A stretch of DNA of 64,000 nucleotides from Heliocidaris tuberculata (Eukaryota > Echinodermata > Echinoidea > Camarodonta > Echinometridae), in NCBI GenBank assembly GCA_025618425.1, contig CM046841.1:9868654-9932653 (forward strand), written 5' to 3'. Positions 28,401 to 40,400 of this stretch are shown in pieces. The notes under the pieces are model-generated. The model was not told where the DNA came from. It worked only from the letters and a program-made list of their open reading frames with translations, and ran no database searches. A program made the position numbers and the translations under genes. The stretch's first letter is position 1; each line of letters starts with the position of its first letter.

Positions 28401-31400
28401 TCAACCAAAGTGTGAAATGGAGACTAGTGTAACGTAGAATACCAATCTTAGTGTAACTTGAGAGAAATATAACCTGAGTGTTTAGCTGAATCAAGTAGAT
28501 ACAGAATTTAATATATACATTAATTCGCATGATATCGATTAAAGAAGACAGTTGATGTTGTATTGATTTGCATTTTGTTCCTCCACTCTTGGATTTCATA
28601 CTATTCCCAGACGACACTAATAAACCCCTCAAAAAAATTTGGAAACTGAAGTTTCATGTTTTATATCTCTCTTGTCATGGCATATTCATCGCTTTTTTCG
28701 TGAAATTAGAAAGTGTGTTTATTACTCTTTAAAATGATACCATATTTAAATTCATATATATGTATCCAAAGTTATAAGCTTGACTTTGATTAGATTTTTA
28801 AACATAAACAAATGATTAAATGCAACAATTCATAACTTTCTTAATTCTTTTCAGATTTTGCTCAAATTTTCATTTATCTATTTCTTTATTTTTCTGCTTC
28901 TTTTAAAACCAACTTAATATCAGGGTGGACTTTCTCTTTGAATGTAAAAGTTATTAATAACTAGCGTCTATGCTAATTGAATGCAGTATAAACTAATTAC
29001 AGATAATTTTTTTAACTTTCCAGAAGCCTGCAAATTACACTCTCCAAATAAACCATATTGCACACTGACCTGCCTGATTTGCCTCAGTGCAGAATCTGTC
29101 ACTAAAGCAAAAGTCGTTCTGCATACTGGAATTTTACTAATCCTATCTGTGGTTTGCTCCATCATTACCCTGAAAGTAAACATCGTCTTTCACTAGCCCA
29201 CCCTGGTAGTGGTACAGAGATAAACTTCAAGTGATGCAAGCATGCACAATCCAGTGTAATGAGTCATAACCCCTTATCCCTCTATCTACTTTCCCTTTCT
29301 TTCAGCTATATAGGCCTATATTTTATGAACAATGAAACTACATACTGAAATGACATATGTAATTATGTATGAATGAATAATACAACATTATTAACTATTT
29401 CTTCACTAATCTTGAACTTAAATTATACTACTTTGATTAATCTACACTAATGTGTATTCCTTAAGGAGATATATGGTTTATTTCTTGAGGAGATACATGG
29501 TTTATTCCTTGAGGAGATATATGGTTTATCCCTAACAAACTTTGCAATATTATTAGGGAACTTGCTATGCAATGTGTAGACCTAATGGCAAAGTTATAAT
29601 GACAAAGAAAAACTCACCAACTGTTTGATATACATGTACATGCACATGTACCTCAAATGTTTCTTCAAAACTTAATTACATGTTAAAGGTAATAGTTTTG
29701 GGAAGCCCTCAAAAACTTTTCGTGTTATTTCTTTGATTTTACTTATTAAAGAGCAGGGTACTAACATAACTAAGATGCTGTGAAGTTTTTTCCTCCTCAA
29801 GTGAAATATTTATCGAATGAGAGGTGAAAAGTAATAAAAATCCCTGGCCCAAAAAAAGAGGGGATGTAAATTCAAACAACGGCCACACACATTACTCACA
29901 TGAGGATTGCTGTGTGTTATAGAATACGCTACACATACTAGTAGTGCGAAGCGCTGGGTTTATTGTGTGGGGAACCTTCGGGTGGATATGGTTTTAGCGT
30001 GAGGCAGTGAAAAGCCGTTACCAAGCATTTTTTACAGATATTTACCCTAAAATTTGTTCGAAATCGTGAATAGAATGTTAAATAATATTGTACATGCTAT
30101 CAATATTAACTTTAAAAAAGCTTTCTTCTGTCTTCTGAAGATCAAACTATGCCAATTCAGAATAAAGAAGTCACCCTTGCCTAGTAGTACCTCCTTGATC
30201 AGGTCAAGGGGTTATCACAGGTTGACCGCAAGTGATTAACACAGAATAGACAGTTACATGTGAAGCCAGGTTCCTGGAATAGATAATGGGGTACTGAGTA
30301 GAATTGGTTTCAGACGTTGTAGGTCCTTCCTTTAAAAATATGTTAATTTTTTTTTCCATTAATTTTTTTCTTTCCGGAATAGGAGCTGGGTTATTTGTTT
30401 GTTGATTGAAACATTGATTGGTGTACTGCATGTCTAGTTAAGGTATAGGCCTACTTAAAGCACATTGATGTTTAGAAAATAGGACAGCATTGATGTAGAG
30501 AGTTTATTGTCTGGTAAACAGACTAGTTGCTTACACCTTGGTGAGCCAGGGATAGCATCTCTGCAGACGATCCAGATGAGATAAATATTTGCTCTATTTC
30601 CTCCCGCAGTTTATTGTGTGAATGGCTTATGATTTGTGGTAAAGAAGCTACATGTATTTATTAGTAGATTGAAATACATGTACATGTAGGTGTATACAAG
30701 ATATCTTTTTCTCTTTCTCTGGAGGGCCATTTTATGGAGCGCCGCAAGCAAGTTCACAGCAGATAATTGTGTCACTTTCTATGTAGAATGAGGATCAAGA
30801 TCATGCAAGTAAGAAGACAAAATTATTTCACTTGTAATTTTCACTTAGTTCTCCAAACTTGGATACAACCAGTGCTTCAGGAGAGTGGATTATTTCAATA
30901 GAATGGCACTTGAGGGGGATTTTAAAAGATTTTCACCAGATCACTGGATGATGTCAGTTTCGAATCTCAACTAAGCCTTGATGATGCATATTTTGATGAT
31001 AACCCTACTCGTATTGCAACAAGTACCCCACAACTAATGATGCCCATGTGTATGATTTCCATTCATCAGACAGTGATTGCAGTGCCACTGCAGTTGGAGG
31101 AATCTGAGAGCAGCCTAGACTGCAGCTGTGATTTTTCAAGAATCTTTATCTCAAGTGAAGATGAGAAAGAGTATGTTCCGGTGTGTGACATTTCCGCCCG
31201 TCCATCAACGAAAAAGGAACCAGCCAACCTTGGTGGCAGAAAGGGTTTGCTAGAAAACAAACCTTGGAGGCGGAGAGATTCGCTAGAAAGTGAACCTTGG
31301 ACCTGGTGGCAGAGAGGTTTGCTAGAAAGCGAACCTTGGTGGCAGAGAGGTTCGCTAGAAAGCGAACCTTGGTGGCAGAGAGGTTCGCTAGAAAGCGAAC

Positions 31401-34400
31401 CTTGGTTACAGAGAGGTTCGCTAGAAAGCGAACCTTGGTGGCAGAGAGGTTCGCTAGAAAGCGAACCTTGGTTACAGAGAGGTTCGCTAGAAAGCGAACC
31501 TTAGTGGCAGATAGGTTCGCTAGAAAGCGAACCTTAGTGGCAGATAGGTTCGCTAGAAAGCGAACCTTGGTTACAGAGAGGTTCGCTAAAAAGCAAACCT
31601 TGGTGGCAGAGAGGTTCGCTAGAATGCGAACCTTGGTTACAGAGAGGTTCGCTAGAAAGCGAACCTTGGTTACAGAGAGGTTCGCTAGAAAGCGAACCTT
31701 GGTGGCAGAGAGGTTCGCTAGAAAGCGAACCTTGGTTACAGAGAGGTTCGCTAAAAAGCGAACCTTGGAGGAATAGAGGCAGAGAGGTTCGCTAGAAAGC
31801 GGACCTAAGTTTGGATTCTACCAAACCCAAGTACTGTTTTACAAATTTTTAGATAGAATTCTGTTCATATGCCTACACAAAATGACTAAATTGAGACTAC
31901 AATATCATTGGAATACTGAACAATTTTTTAGACTTTTGTGGAAAGTCTATTTCTAAAGTGGAACGGGTTACATGTAAACACCATTAATATTTCGTACTAA
32001 AAACAATTTATACTTACACTTGCTTTATGTTTTTTATAAAGATCTAGTCAATGAAAATAGAATATGAAATATCATCAGAAATTAAAGCTATCAACTTATT
32101 GTATCTTGATTTATATCATCTCATGACGAATATAAATCCAAGCTTGCAATAATTATTATGAATAACTTAAGGAATATTCTGTTCTTGTTCTGCAGACACC
32201 AGATGATCCTTTGAAAGCCACTGCGAATCCCGAGTATACAACTAGAATGAAACGAAGTGGGACTTGGGCTGGTGAACCGGAGATAATCGCAACCGCCAGA
32301 TTATTCAACGTGTCATTGAAGATAGTGACGAGTTCACGAGATGGGGAACTTTCCAGTGTAATGAATGAATACCTTGTGAAAGATTCTTGCCGCAGGCCCA
32401 CGTTGTACCTGGGACATCAGTATGAAAGTCACTACATAAGTCTTGGTAATTGCAAGTTTATAACTTTATTCATTTATCCAGGTAACATGAGCTACAAAAA
32501 GTCACAGAAGAACATGACCTTGGAAGAAAATATATTCATTAACTGGAAAGCAGTTTCTATGTAATCAGAGGGAGCCACTGACAAGAAAAAAAAACAACAT
32601 CGACTTTAATGACAATAGCATTACCGTGATTATTACTAGGAATATTACGTCCAGGTTAGATAGTTAGGGTTATGCGGGGATAGGTCTTAGCAAATCACAA
32701 TTTCCAAGTATTCATTCCAAGTTTGAAGTTGGTTCAATTATGTGATTAAAAGTTGATCTCAATGAATCCGCAATATATGTATTTCATGTACATAATCTGC
32801 CTAGTACTTGTCTTTCGCTTTTACAAAAGCCTTCCTCTTCCTAAATATAAGATGATGTAAATGACGGGGATGGTCGGGGCGATTTTATTTTTTGAAGCAT
32901 AACATGTTGAAATGCCTTCTATAAATTCAGGTCTATGTTTTCTAATTCAAAACATTGAGGAATTGAAGGATGTTGTTAGGTTTCAGTTTGAATCTTAAAT
33001 CAAGTTAAACACTATTAACTACAAATAGCAAAATGCCCAATCACATCCTGAATAATAAATCGTTGTTTTATGTTTGCTTTTGTTAACAGAACCACACCCA
33101 ACCAGTGTAACCTGTGACCATAATAACAGCAAGCCCAACTCCAACAGTGCGTCTGTTACACTTTGCAGTACATGTGGGATTCAAGTTTGTTCGGCGTACG
33201 TGTCTACTAGTTCAGAGGATAAGGAAAGAGATGCAATCCGAAACAACATTCCACACGCTACCGATCAAGAACGTAATGAGGAGAATACGTCGGCAACAAG
33301 GTGCGACGACGGCGACATAATGAAAGTGGACGCTGAACATGATAGTGCTGTTCAAGGCGAAAGTTTGAAGGAAAATCAAGATGGTGAGGTTGGAGGAGAA
33401 ACTGACAAAATGAGTAGTAGTCAAGATAGCGCACTAGGAAGTGGCTCCAAAGCACAGGTGATGAAAACCCCGATGTTGGAGGGAACAGTGACGCTGAAAG
33501 CGAGGGAATGAATGAAGAGGATGACGCTAGGAAAAAATCCGTCTTGCCTGATGGAGCAAATGCATCACGGAAAATGACATCTGTCTCCTTTGAGACGGGT
33601 GATGCCATAAGGAATGGACAAGGTGAGACGGGTGATGCCATAAGGAATGGACAAGGTTCACAAGTAAGTCAGCCGAGCAACCAAGGAATTGCCTTCAAGG
33701 ATATCAGTTTGTTGAAAAGCAACTCTGTAGTGAATGACGAAACAAAGCTATGGTACATCCGAAACCGGATGCCTGACAGCAACTTCCAATTTCCAGGAAA
33801 AAAATACAAGGATAAGTCGGAAAGTAGTGGGTTCAAGCAACGTTACTGTAAAAGGGAATGGATTCAGTACGACTTTCTTTATTACTCGAAGGAGAAAGAT
33901 GGGCTGTACTGTTTGGCATGTGTACTTTTCCCCGTACGTGCCTCTCGCGGCCAAAGGGCGAACAACTTGATAAACACACCGTATCAAAGCTGGAAGGACG
34001 CAATATCAGATTTGCGCAAACATGCAACGTTGGAATACCACATCAGATCAAAGATGATGATGGATGGCTTCCTACAGACCACGAAGAATCCATCAATGAA
34101 CTTGGCAAGTCGAATGTCCAGTCAAGTTGCAGAGCAGGTAGCCCGTAATAGAGAATTTCTTGTCTCTATCATCAAAAGCCTTGAACTATGTGGACGTCAG
34201 GGAATTGCTCTCAGAGGCCACAGAGATGACTCCACGTCGCATGATCTGAATCAAGGCAACTTTAAGGCGCTCATTGAATTCCGAATCGATGCAGGTGACG
34301 ATGTACTGAAGAAGTACCTCGAAGGGTGTGCTCGCAATGCCACTTACGTTTCTAAAACGACTCAAAATGAGCTCCTGCAGTGCATAAGACAGTACATCCA

Positions 34401-37400
34401 GGACACCATCACTGCGCAGGTTAAAGCAAAATAATGGTTTCTATGGAATATCAGCAGATGAGGTAACGGATGTTTCCAACTGGGAGCAGATTGGTTTAGT
34501 TGTAAGATATTTACACGACAATCAGCCAGTAGAAAAGTTACTCGAGTTCATCGAATGTGAATCATGCACAGGGAAACAAATATGCGAGCACATCATAACT
34601 TGCTTGAGGAACCTGGGATTGAATCCTGAATTGTGCAGAGCTCAAACGTACGATGGTGCGGGGAATATGGCAGGGGTGAGGAATGGATGTGCTGCTGAGT
34701 TCCTGAAGACTTCTTCCAGGGCCCCTTACTACCACTGTGCGAGCCATGGATTAAATCTCGCTCTGTGTTACGCATCAAAAGTTCCTGAAGTCCACAACAT
34801 GATTTGCACTCTCCAAACCCTCGGTTACTTTTTCCGGAACTCACCTAAGCGCCAAAGGGCTTTTGAAGAAAGCATCGTCGCTATCATCGATGAAAGGGCG
34901 TCATGCAACGAGGGGAGATCCAATAATGGCAATGAAGAGGGTGCAGGAGGTGACAACCCAACCGCTGCGGCAGGTACATTCGCAGAAGAGGAAAGCGATG
35001 ATGATGACTCAGAAGATGATGGCAAGACTACAAAGGTCTATGTACTACCACACCCCCGTGAAGTTGAGAGCAATCCACTCTCCAAGAAGAAGATAAAGCC
35101 CATTTGCAAGACAAGGTGGGTGGAGAGACATACTGCTCTAATGGACTTTGAGGACCTATACGAACCTCTCATTCATTGCTTGACAAGGATTTCACAAAAT
35201 GAGGACAGGAAATGGAACAACTCCAAAGTAGAGGCAAGCGGATTACTGAATCAAATCAAAAGTTCCACATTTATTGTGGCTTTTCAGTCGGCTCTTTACA
35301 TGTTTGGGTTTACCTTTTCACTGAGTCGAAACTTGCAAGGGAGCGAACTGGACATCATCGAAGCGTACAACAAGGTCAAGAACATCAAGGAGGAGTTATC
35401 TGACATCCGACAGAACTCCAAACGGACATTCGGTTATGTATGGGAAAAAACTACAACTATGTCCAAGGCAGCCGGTGTCAACATTTCAGTACCTCGTAAA
35501 TGCGCCAAACAGATCCTTCGCAGTAACACACCAGGGGAAAAGCCGAGCACGTTTTACCGCCGGACAGTGTTTCTACCTTTCCTTGACAGCCTATTGCAAC
35601 AACTGGGAGACCGGTTTGAAGGATTGACCGCCCATGCTCTACAAGGCATGATGTTGATGCCTAGGCTGGTACATAGACTCACAAGCGATGTTCAAGAAAG
35701 ACTGCTTGCTTTCTACGAGCCAGATCTACCATTCCCCAAAGTTGCAGCTCATGAATTACAACTATGGAGACGTCATTGGTTAGTGTTTCTTTAAGCTAAA
35801 ACATTTTAAAGTCATTATATATAGCAATTACAGTCAAACAGGTATCAGAATCAAATCGCTCTCCTTATATTTGAATATAGACTGATTGACTCGATAAAAA
35901 TGATATGATCTATTTCTTCGAAATTGATCAACAATACCATTTTTATCACCAAAATATTCGAATATATTTATACAGGTTCAAAAGATCAGCAAACATGCTG
36001 TTATTCATCAATGTCCTGATAACAAACAAAAATTAAGATAAAGAGTAATACTAATATGTTTTTTTTTAAATCAACGAAACTATAAATTTGTTTAAAACAT
36101 CCAAATAAATCAGCAACCGTATTTAGTGATATGATTGATAGGCCTTGCTGAGAACCAGCTTTTTAGCTGATAGCAGGCTTTTTGTCCGTGATAAAATAAA
36201 TACAATAAAAAAGCCATTAGTTAATTGATAACAACCTTTAAAATGAAATCTATTTTCATATGTTACAGGAGCACCTTCGCAGAAGAAGACGGCCCACTTC
36301 CGACAACGCTAGTAGAGTGTCTACAAACAACCAACTACTCATCATTTCCAAATGTAGTGACGATGTTGAAAATACTGTTAATCACCCCTGTGACAAGCGC
36401 AAGCGTAGAACGCAGCAACTCAGCCCTCAAATTTGTGAAATCCAATTCCCGAAGCATGATGGGGGAAGATAGGTTGAACGCCCTTCTTCTTCTTTTTATC
36501 CACCAGGACATCCGCCTTGACTACGGGAAGATAGTTGACAGCTTCGCCCGGCGCCATCCTCGAAAGATGTCTTTCAGGCATCTATAAAGGTGAGTCGGAT
36601 GACAGTGCAAAATTCATCGATATCAAGCAGTTCGCTCATGACGATGGTCTGCTGTGTTCTAAATTTTTTTGGTTAAATATCAATTTTCAATATACTCACA
36701 TTCAGAATTCAAATGCATATAAATGACTTGTATGTTCCAATGAATAAACAAAGTCACCCGATGTTCGGCAGCAGAGCGAACTGCCCGAATATCAGATGTA
36801 AATACCTTATCTCGTATATTTTGGTAATAATATTTCCTCTAAAGGCTGTAAAATTAAAGTGCCAAAAATTTGCTCGCTTGCTTCGCTCGCTCGCCAGATG
36901 TAGAATCCACAAATTGATATGGCAAGTGACGTCAGTCCTCGCAGAAATACGTATATTAATTTGTACAAGAGACACCTGTCACGTCGAGTTTGAAATTGAG
37001 CCCGCGCGCAGATACAGGTACAGTACTCCTATGTAATGAGTTGATGTAATTGGTGATTGAACTTTGCAATTTTCAAATTTCCGGCCCCCCCTATTGGGAA
37101 ATCCTGGATCCGCCCCTGCATAATATTTCATAGAAAAAAAATACCGTAATACACACAGACGAGGGTCGAAAATAACTGATGTGATCGTGCCAAAAGTAAG
37201 CTTGAAAACAACCAAAAATACCACGTAAGCGACAACAAAAATACAAAATTACTGTAAAACAATTCTTCTCTTTGGCAAAAAATAGTATGGGTATCCATAA
37301 TATCTCAAAAGAAAAAAAGATGGTGGAGGATTGCGAGTGCACTTCATATCGAGATTAGGCAGCCATATTTGACATTGTTCTGCTTAGCAAGATTGCAGAT

Positions 37401-40400
37401 GGCAGCAGGCAGCAGAGAGGAAAATAAATGTGGGCACTAGATCAGGTGATCGGCCACAACTGTTCCTCTCTGCTGCCATCTGCGGTCTTGCTACGCAGAA
37501 CAGTGTCAAATATGGCTGCCTAATTTCGATATGAAGTGCACTCGTAATCCTCCACCATCTTTTTTTCTTTGAGATATTATGGTTACCCATACTATTTTTT
37601 GCCAAAGAGAAGAATTGTTTTACAGTAATTTTGTATTTTTGTTGTCGCTTACGTGGTATTTTTGGTTGTTTTCAAGCTTACTTTTGGCACGATCACATCA
37701 GTTATTTTCGACCCTCGTCTGTGTGTATTACGGTATAAGGCTGTATTCGAGCGCACTGAGCGCCGGTGACTCCCATTCTGACTTCATTTCTGAACGCGCA
37801 CAGTAGCGCCTAGCTTGAATCTTCCTCGCAGTTCTTATATTTTTTAGACTCATGAAAAGACCTATCGTCGTCTGAAATGATTTCCATTTATTACTGCAGC
37901 AAATATAATTGGATTAAATTGAAATTCAGTTTGTGAATTGCATGTTTAAAGTTCTAAATTGCAATACATTAGTGCTAAAATTAGTTTGGAAAACCCGAAA
38001 TCCCAAAATGCAAACCCGGGTTTCAGCGTGACAGGCGGGGACCGGTCGGGGAACCGTTTCGACTCAGGCCTACTTGAAATATTGTGATAACCGGAATAAA
38101 AAGCCTCTAATTACATGTTTATTGACCTCTTTGACATTTGACCTTACACCTTATAACACCAAAGTCTGATCACTTCATCTCCTCCTAGTCATGAACACAA
38201 AATAGTTCAGATATAGTGACAACAAAGGTAAAAAGAACATTAATTTCACATACACCTGTATAATGACCTCTATGACCTGTCACCTTTGACCTACGTGAAC
38301 AAAAATCTAATCAGTTCGTCTCACTATGGTGATGCATACTAGTTCCAAGTTTGAAGTTAATGGATCAAATGGTTCTTGAGATATCATGTTAACAAGGCTA
38401 AAACCTACAATTTCAGAATGGAACTCTATGACCTTTGACCTTTGACCTACGTATCCCAAAGTCTAATTAGATCGTCTTTCTATAGTGATACATACTAGTA
38501 TCAAGTTTGAAATTCATACCTCATATGATTCTTGAGATATCACATTTAACAAGGCTAACACCTGTAATTTCAGAAAATAAACTGTGACCTTTGACCTACA
38601 TACACCAAAATCTAATCAGATCATCTTCCTATGGTGATATATAATAGCACCAAGTTTGAAGTTCATACCTCAAATGGTTCTTGAGGCCAACACCTGAAAT
38701 TTCAGGAATTGGCCTGTGACCTTGACCTTTGACCTACATACCCCAAACTCTGACCAGATTGTCTTCTGTTGGTGATACATACTAGCACCAAGTTTGAAAT
38801 TCATACCTCACGTGGTTCTTGAGTTATCGGTAGAACAAGAAAGCGGGACAGACGGACGGGTAAACGGACAACCCGAAAACGTAATGTCTCCGGCACCACC
38901 TTCGGTGGGCGGAGGCATAAAAAGGGTAATTTGTATGACATGAAATATGAATTCTTGTACGTTACATCATAAACTACATGTATTCAAGTGTACGCCAAAT
39001 TTGGAACATTCAACCATTGTATAGCTGATATCGGGGGGGGGGGGGTGTCTTTATAGGGTTAAAACACAATAATCCATCCTCCAAACAAATGGATAATTCA
39101 CTGTTGACAATGACAATGTATTTGCAACATTTAACCTATGTTTTGGCTCCATGTTCAGGTGTACTGCACATTCCATGATTACATTATCATTACAAATGGG
39201 GCATCTTTGCAAAGGGGAATAAACAGCTTTTTAATTATACCAAATTCAAGTATGATATTATAGTACAAAGAGAGCTATCAATGCTTAAACTTGAATTGCA
39301 GAACTTTTTGGGAGAGATTTATACATGCTCTCAAAGTATAAATGCATAGTGTTAAAAAGGGAATTTTAAAAGGATACAATTACATGCAACTGTGAGTGGT
39401 ACATCAATGTCTAGACACTCAATTTACATTTAATCAAATTACAAGAAATCATTTTTGCACTCAATAACACACTTAGGAGTTGTGTAAAAGCACTCTTACC
39501 CTTTGTAACACATGTAAACCAGGACTACCACAATCGCTGCGATTCCCCAGTTTTTCCATGATATGTCAACCTTTCCATCTGCAGGAATATGTGGAGATAT
39601 AAAAGACAATGACAGATGTTCAGAATTACAAAACTTACATTGTATATGTATTTAGAGTGGTCCAATCAGTCTCCAAAATTAATGTGAATACAGGTATTGT
39701 CAGAAATCATTTCCAAATAACATGAGACAATGAAATGCTTTGCAATTAACAATTAACTTCCATGACAGAAGAATTGCCCAGCTCTACCTTTGTTTTAAGT
39801 GCACTTTCGGTATTTAGTCTTGTAATATCTCATTACAGAAGTAATCTGAAGAATCGAGGATACTAGTATAGGCCCGTATTCTCGAAAGTGGCCTAAGTAA
39901 AGCCGGGCTTAACTTAGGCCACTGATTTATGGAAAGCCATTCATCAACCCCTAAGACCCATATAAATTACTATATTTATGTAACAAAATAAAGAAACAAA
40001 ATTATTTTCTGGCATGAAATGAACATCAGAAATCAATTCTGTCGTGTCGGTTTTTGTATTTGCATTTAGTCCCAGAACTATTGTGATTTTGTTAGATTGA
40101 AAGAGGGTGACATTTGACTCTCCATAATTCGGTGGCCTAAATCTCCACACTTAGGCGGGGGCTTAAGTTAGGTGCCTTTCGAGAATACGGGCCATATTGA
40201 TCAGACCTTACATGATGAACACAGCAAAGTCGATTTTTTTTTTTTGGGGGGGGGGGGGGTAAATTGATCTCTCTAGAAGTCATCTTTTGACCCAGGACTT
40301 TTACCAATGCTATTTGTTATGTAAAATGTTTCTGTGATCAGATAGGAGCAATTATATATTCATCAGTGATTATCATTATTAATACTTCATCAATACATCT

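Larger units (their letters stand above)
22006..31970. mobile_element. Foldback-type element (~10 kb) with hairpin-array arms
   Basis: The ends are TAACCCGTTCCA and its complement (TGGAACGGGTTA allowing one mismatch inward). About 160 bp of unique terminal sequence (22,006-22,170 and 31,806-31,970) is inverted and nearly identical. Inside each terminus is an array of a 33-bp unit, in opposite orientations (22,171-22,690; 31,225-31,805). The arms thus total ~0.7 kb each around an ~8.5-kb centre. CA borders both sides; if the end is set two bases inward the flank is TA. This organisation matches foldback elements such as the sea urchin TU family, in outline only. No transposase was recognised inside. 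It sits in the OTU-splitting intron. Confidence 0.72.
16598..38072 (+). mobile_element. Giant hAT-like DNA transposon (~21.5 kb) with 8-bp target-site duplication
   Basis: The ends are TAGGCCTGAGTC (16,598-16,609) and its exact complement GACTCAGGCCTA (38,061-38,072). Each is bordered by CTTGAAAT (16,590-16,597 and 38,073-38,080), a perfect 8-bp direct repeat, the size hAT elements make. The flanks join into one interrupted copy of a dispersed repeat (GTTCTTGAAATATTGTGATAAC reads across). Further in, ~200-250-bp subterminal inverted repeats occur (16,862-17,106 versus 37,562-37,830). The element encloses the OTU-hAT gene and, nested in it, a foldback element and MITEs. Alternatively, the transposase may belong to an inner element ending in CGGATCCAGG motifs (17,105 and 37,117), which itself landed in a smaller TAGGCCTGAGTC element. 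Confidence 0.68.

Noticed and set aside
31037..31776. Long repetitive open frames as protein genes
   Set aside because: They follow from the 33-bp (11-codon) unit; no splice sites, domain or conserved start supports them.
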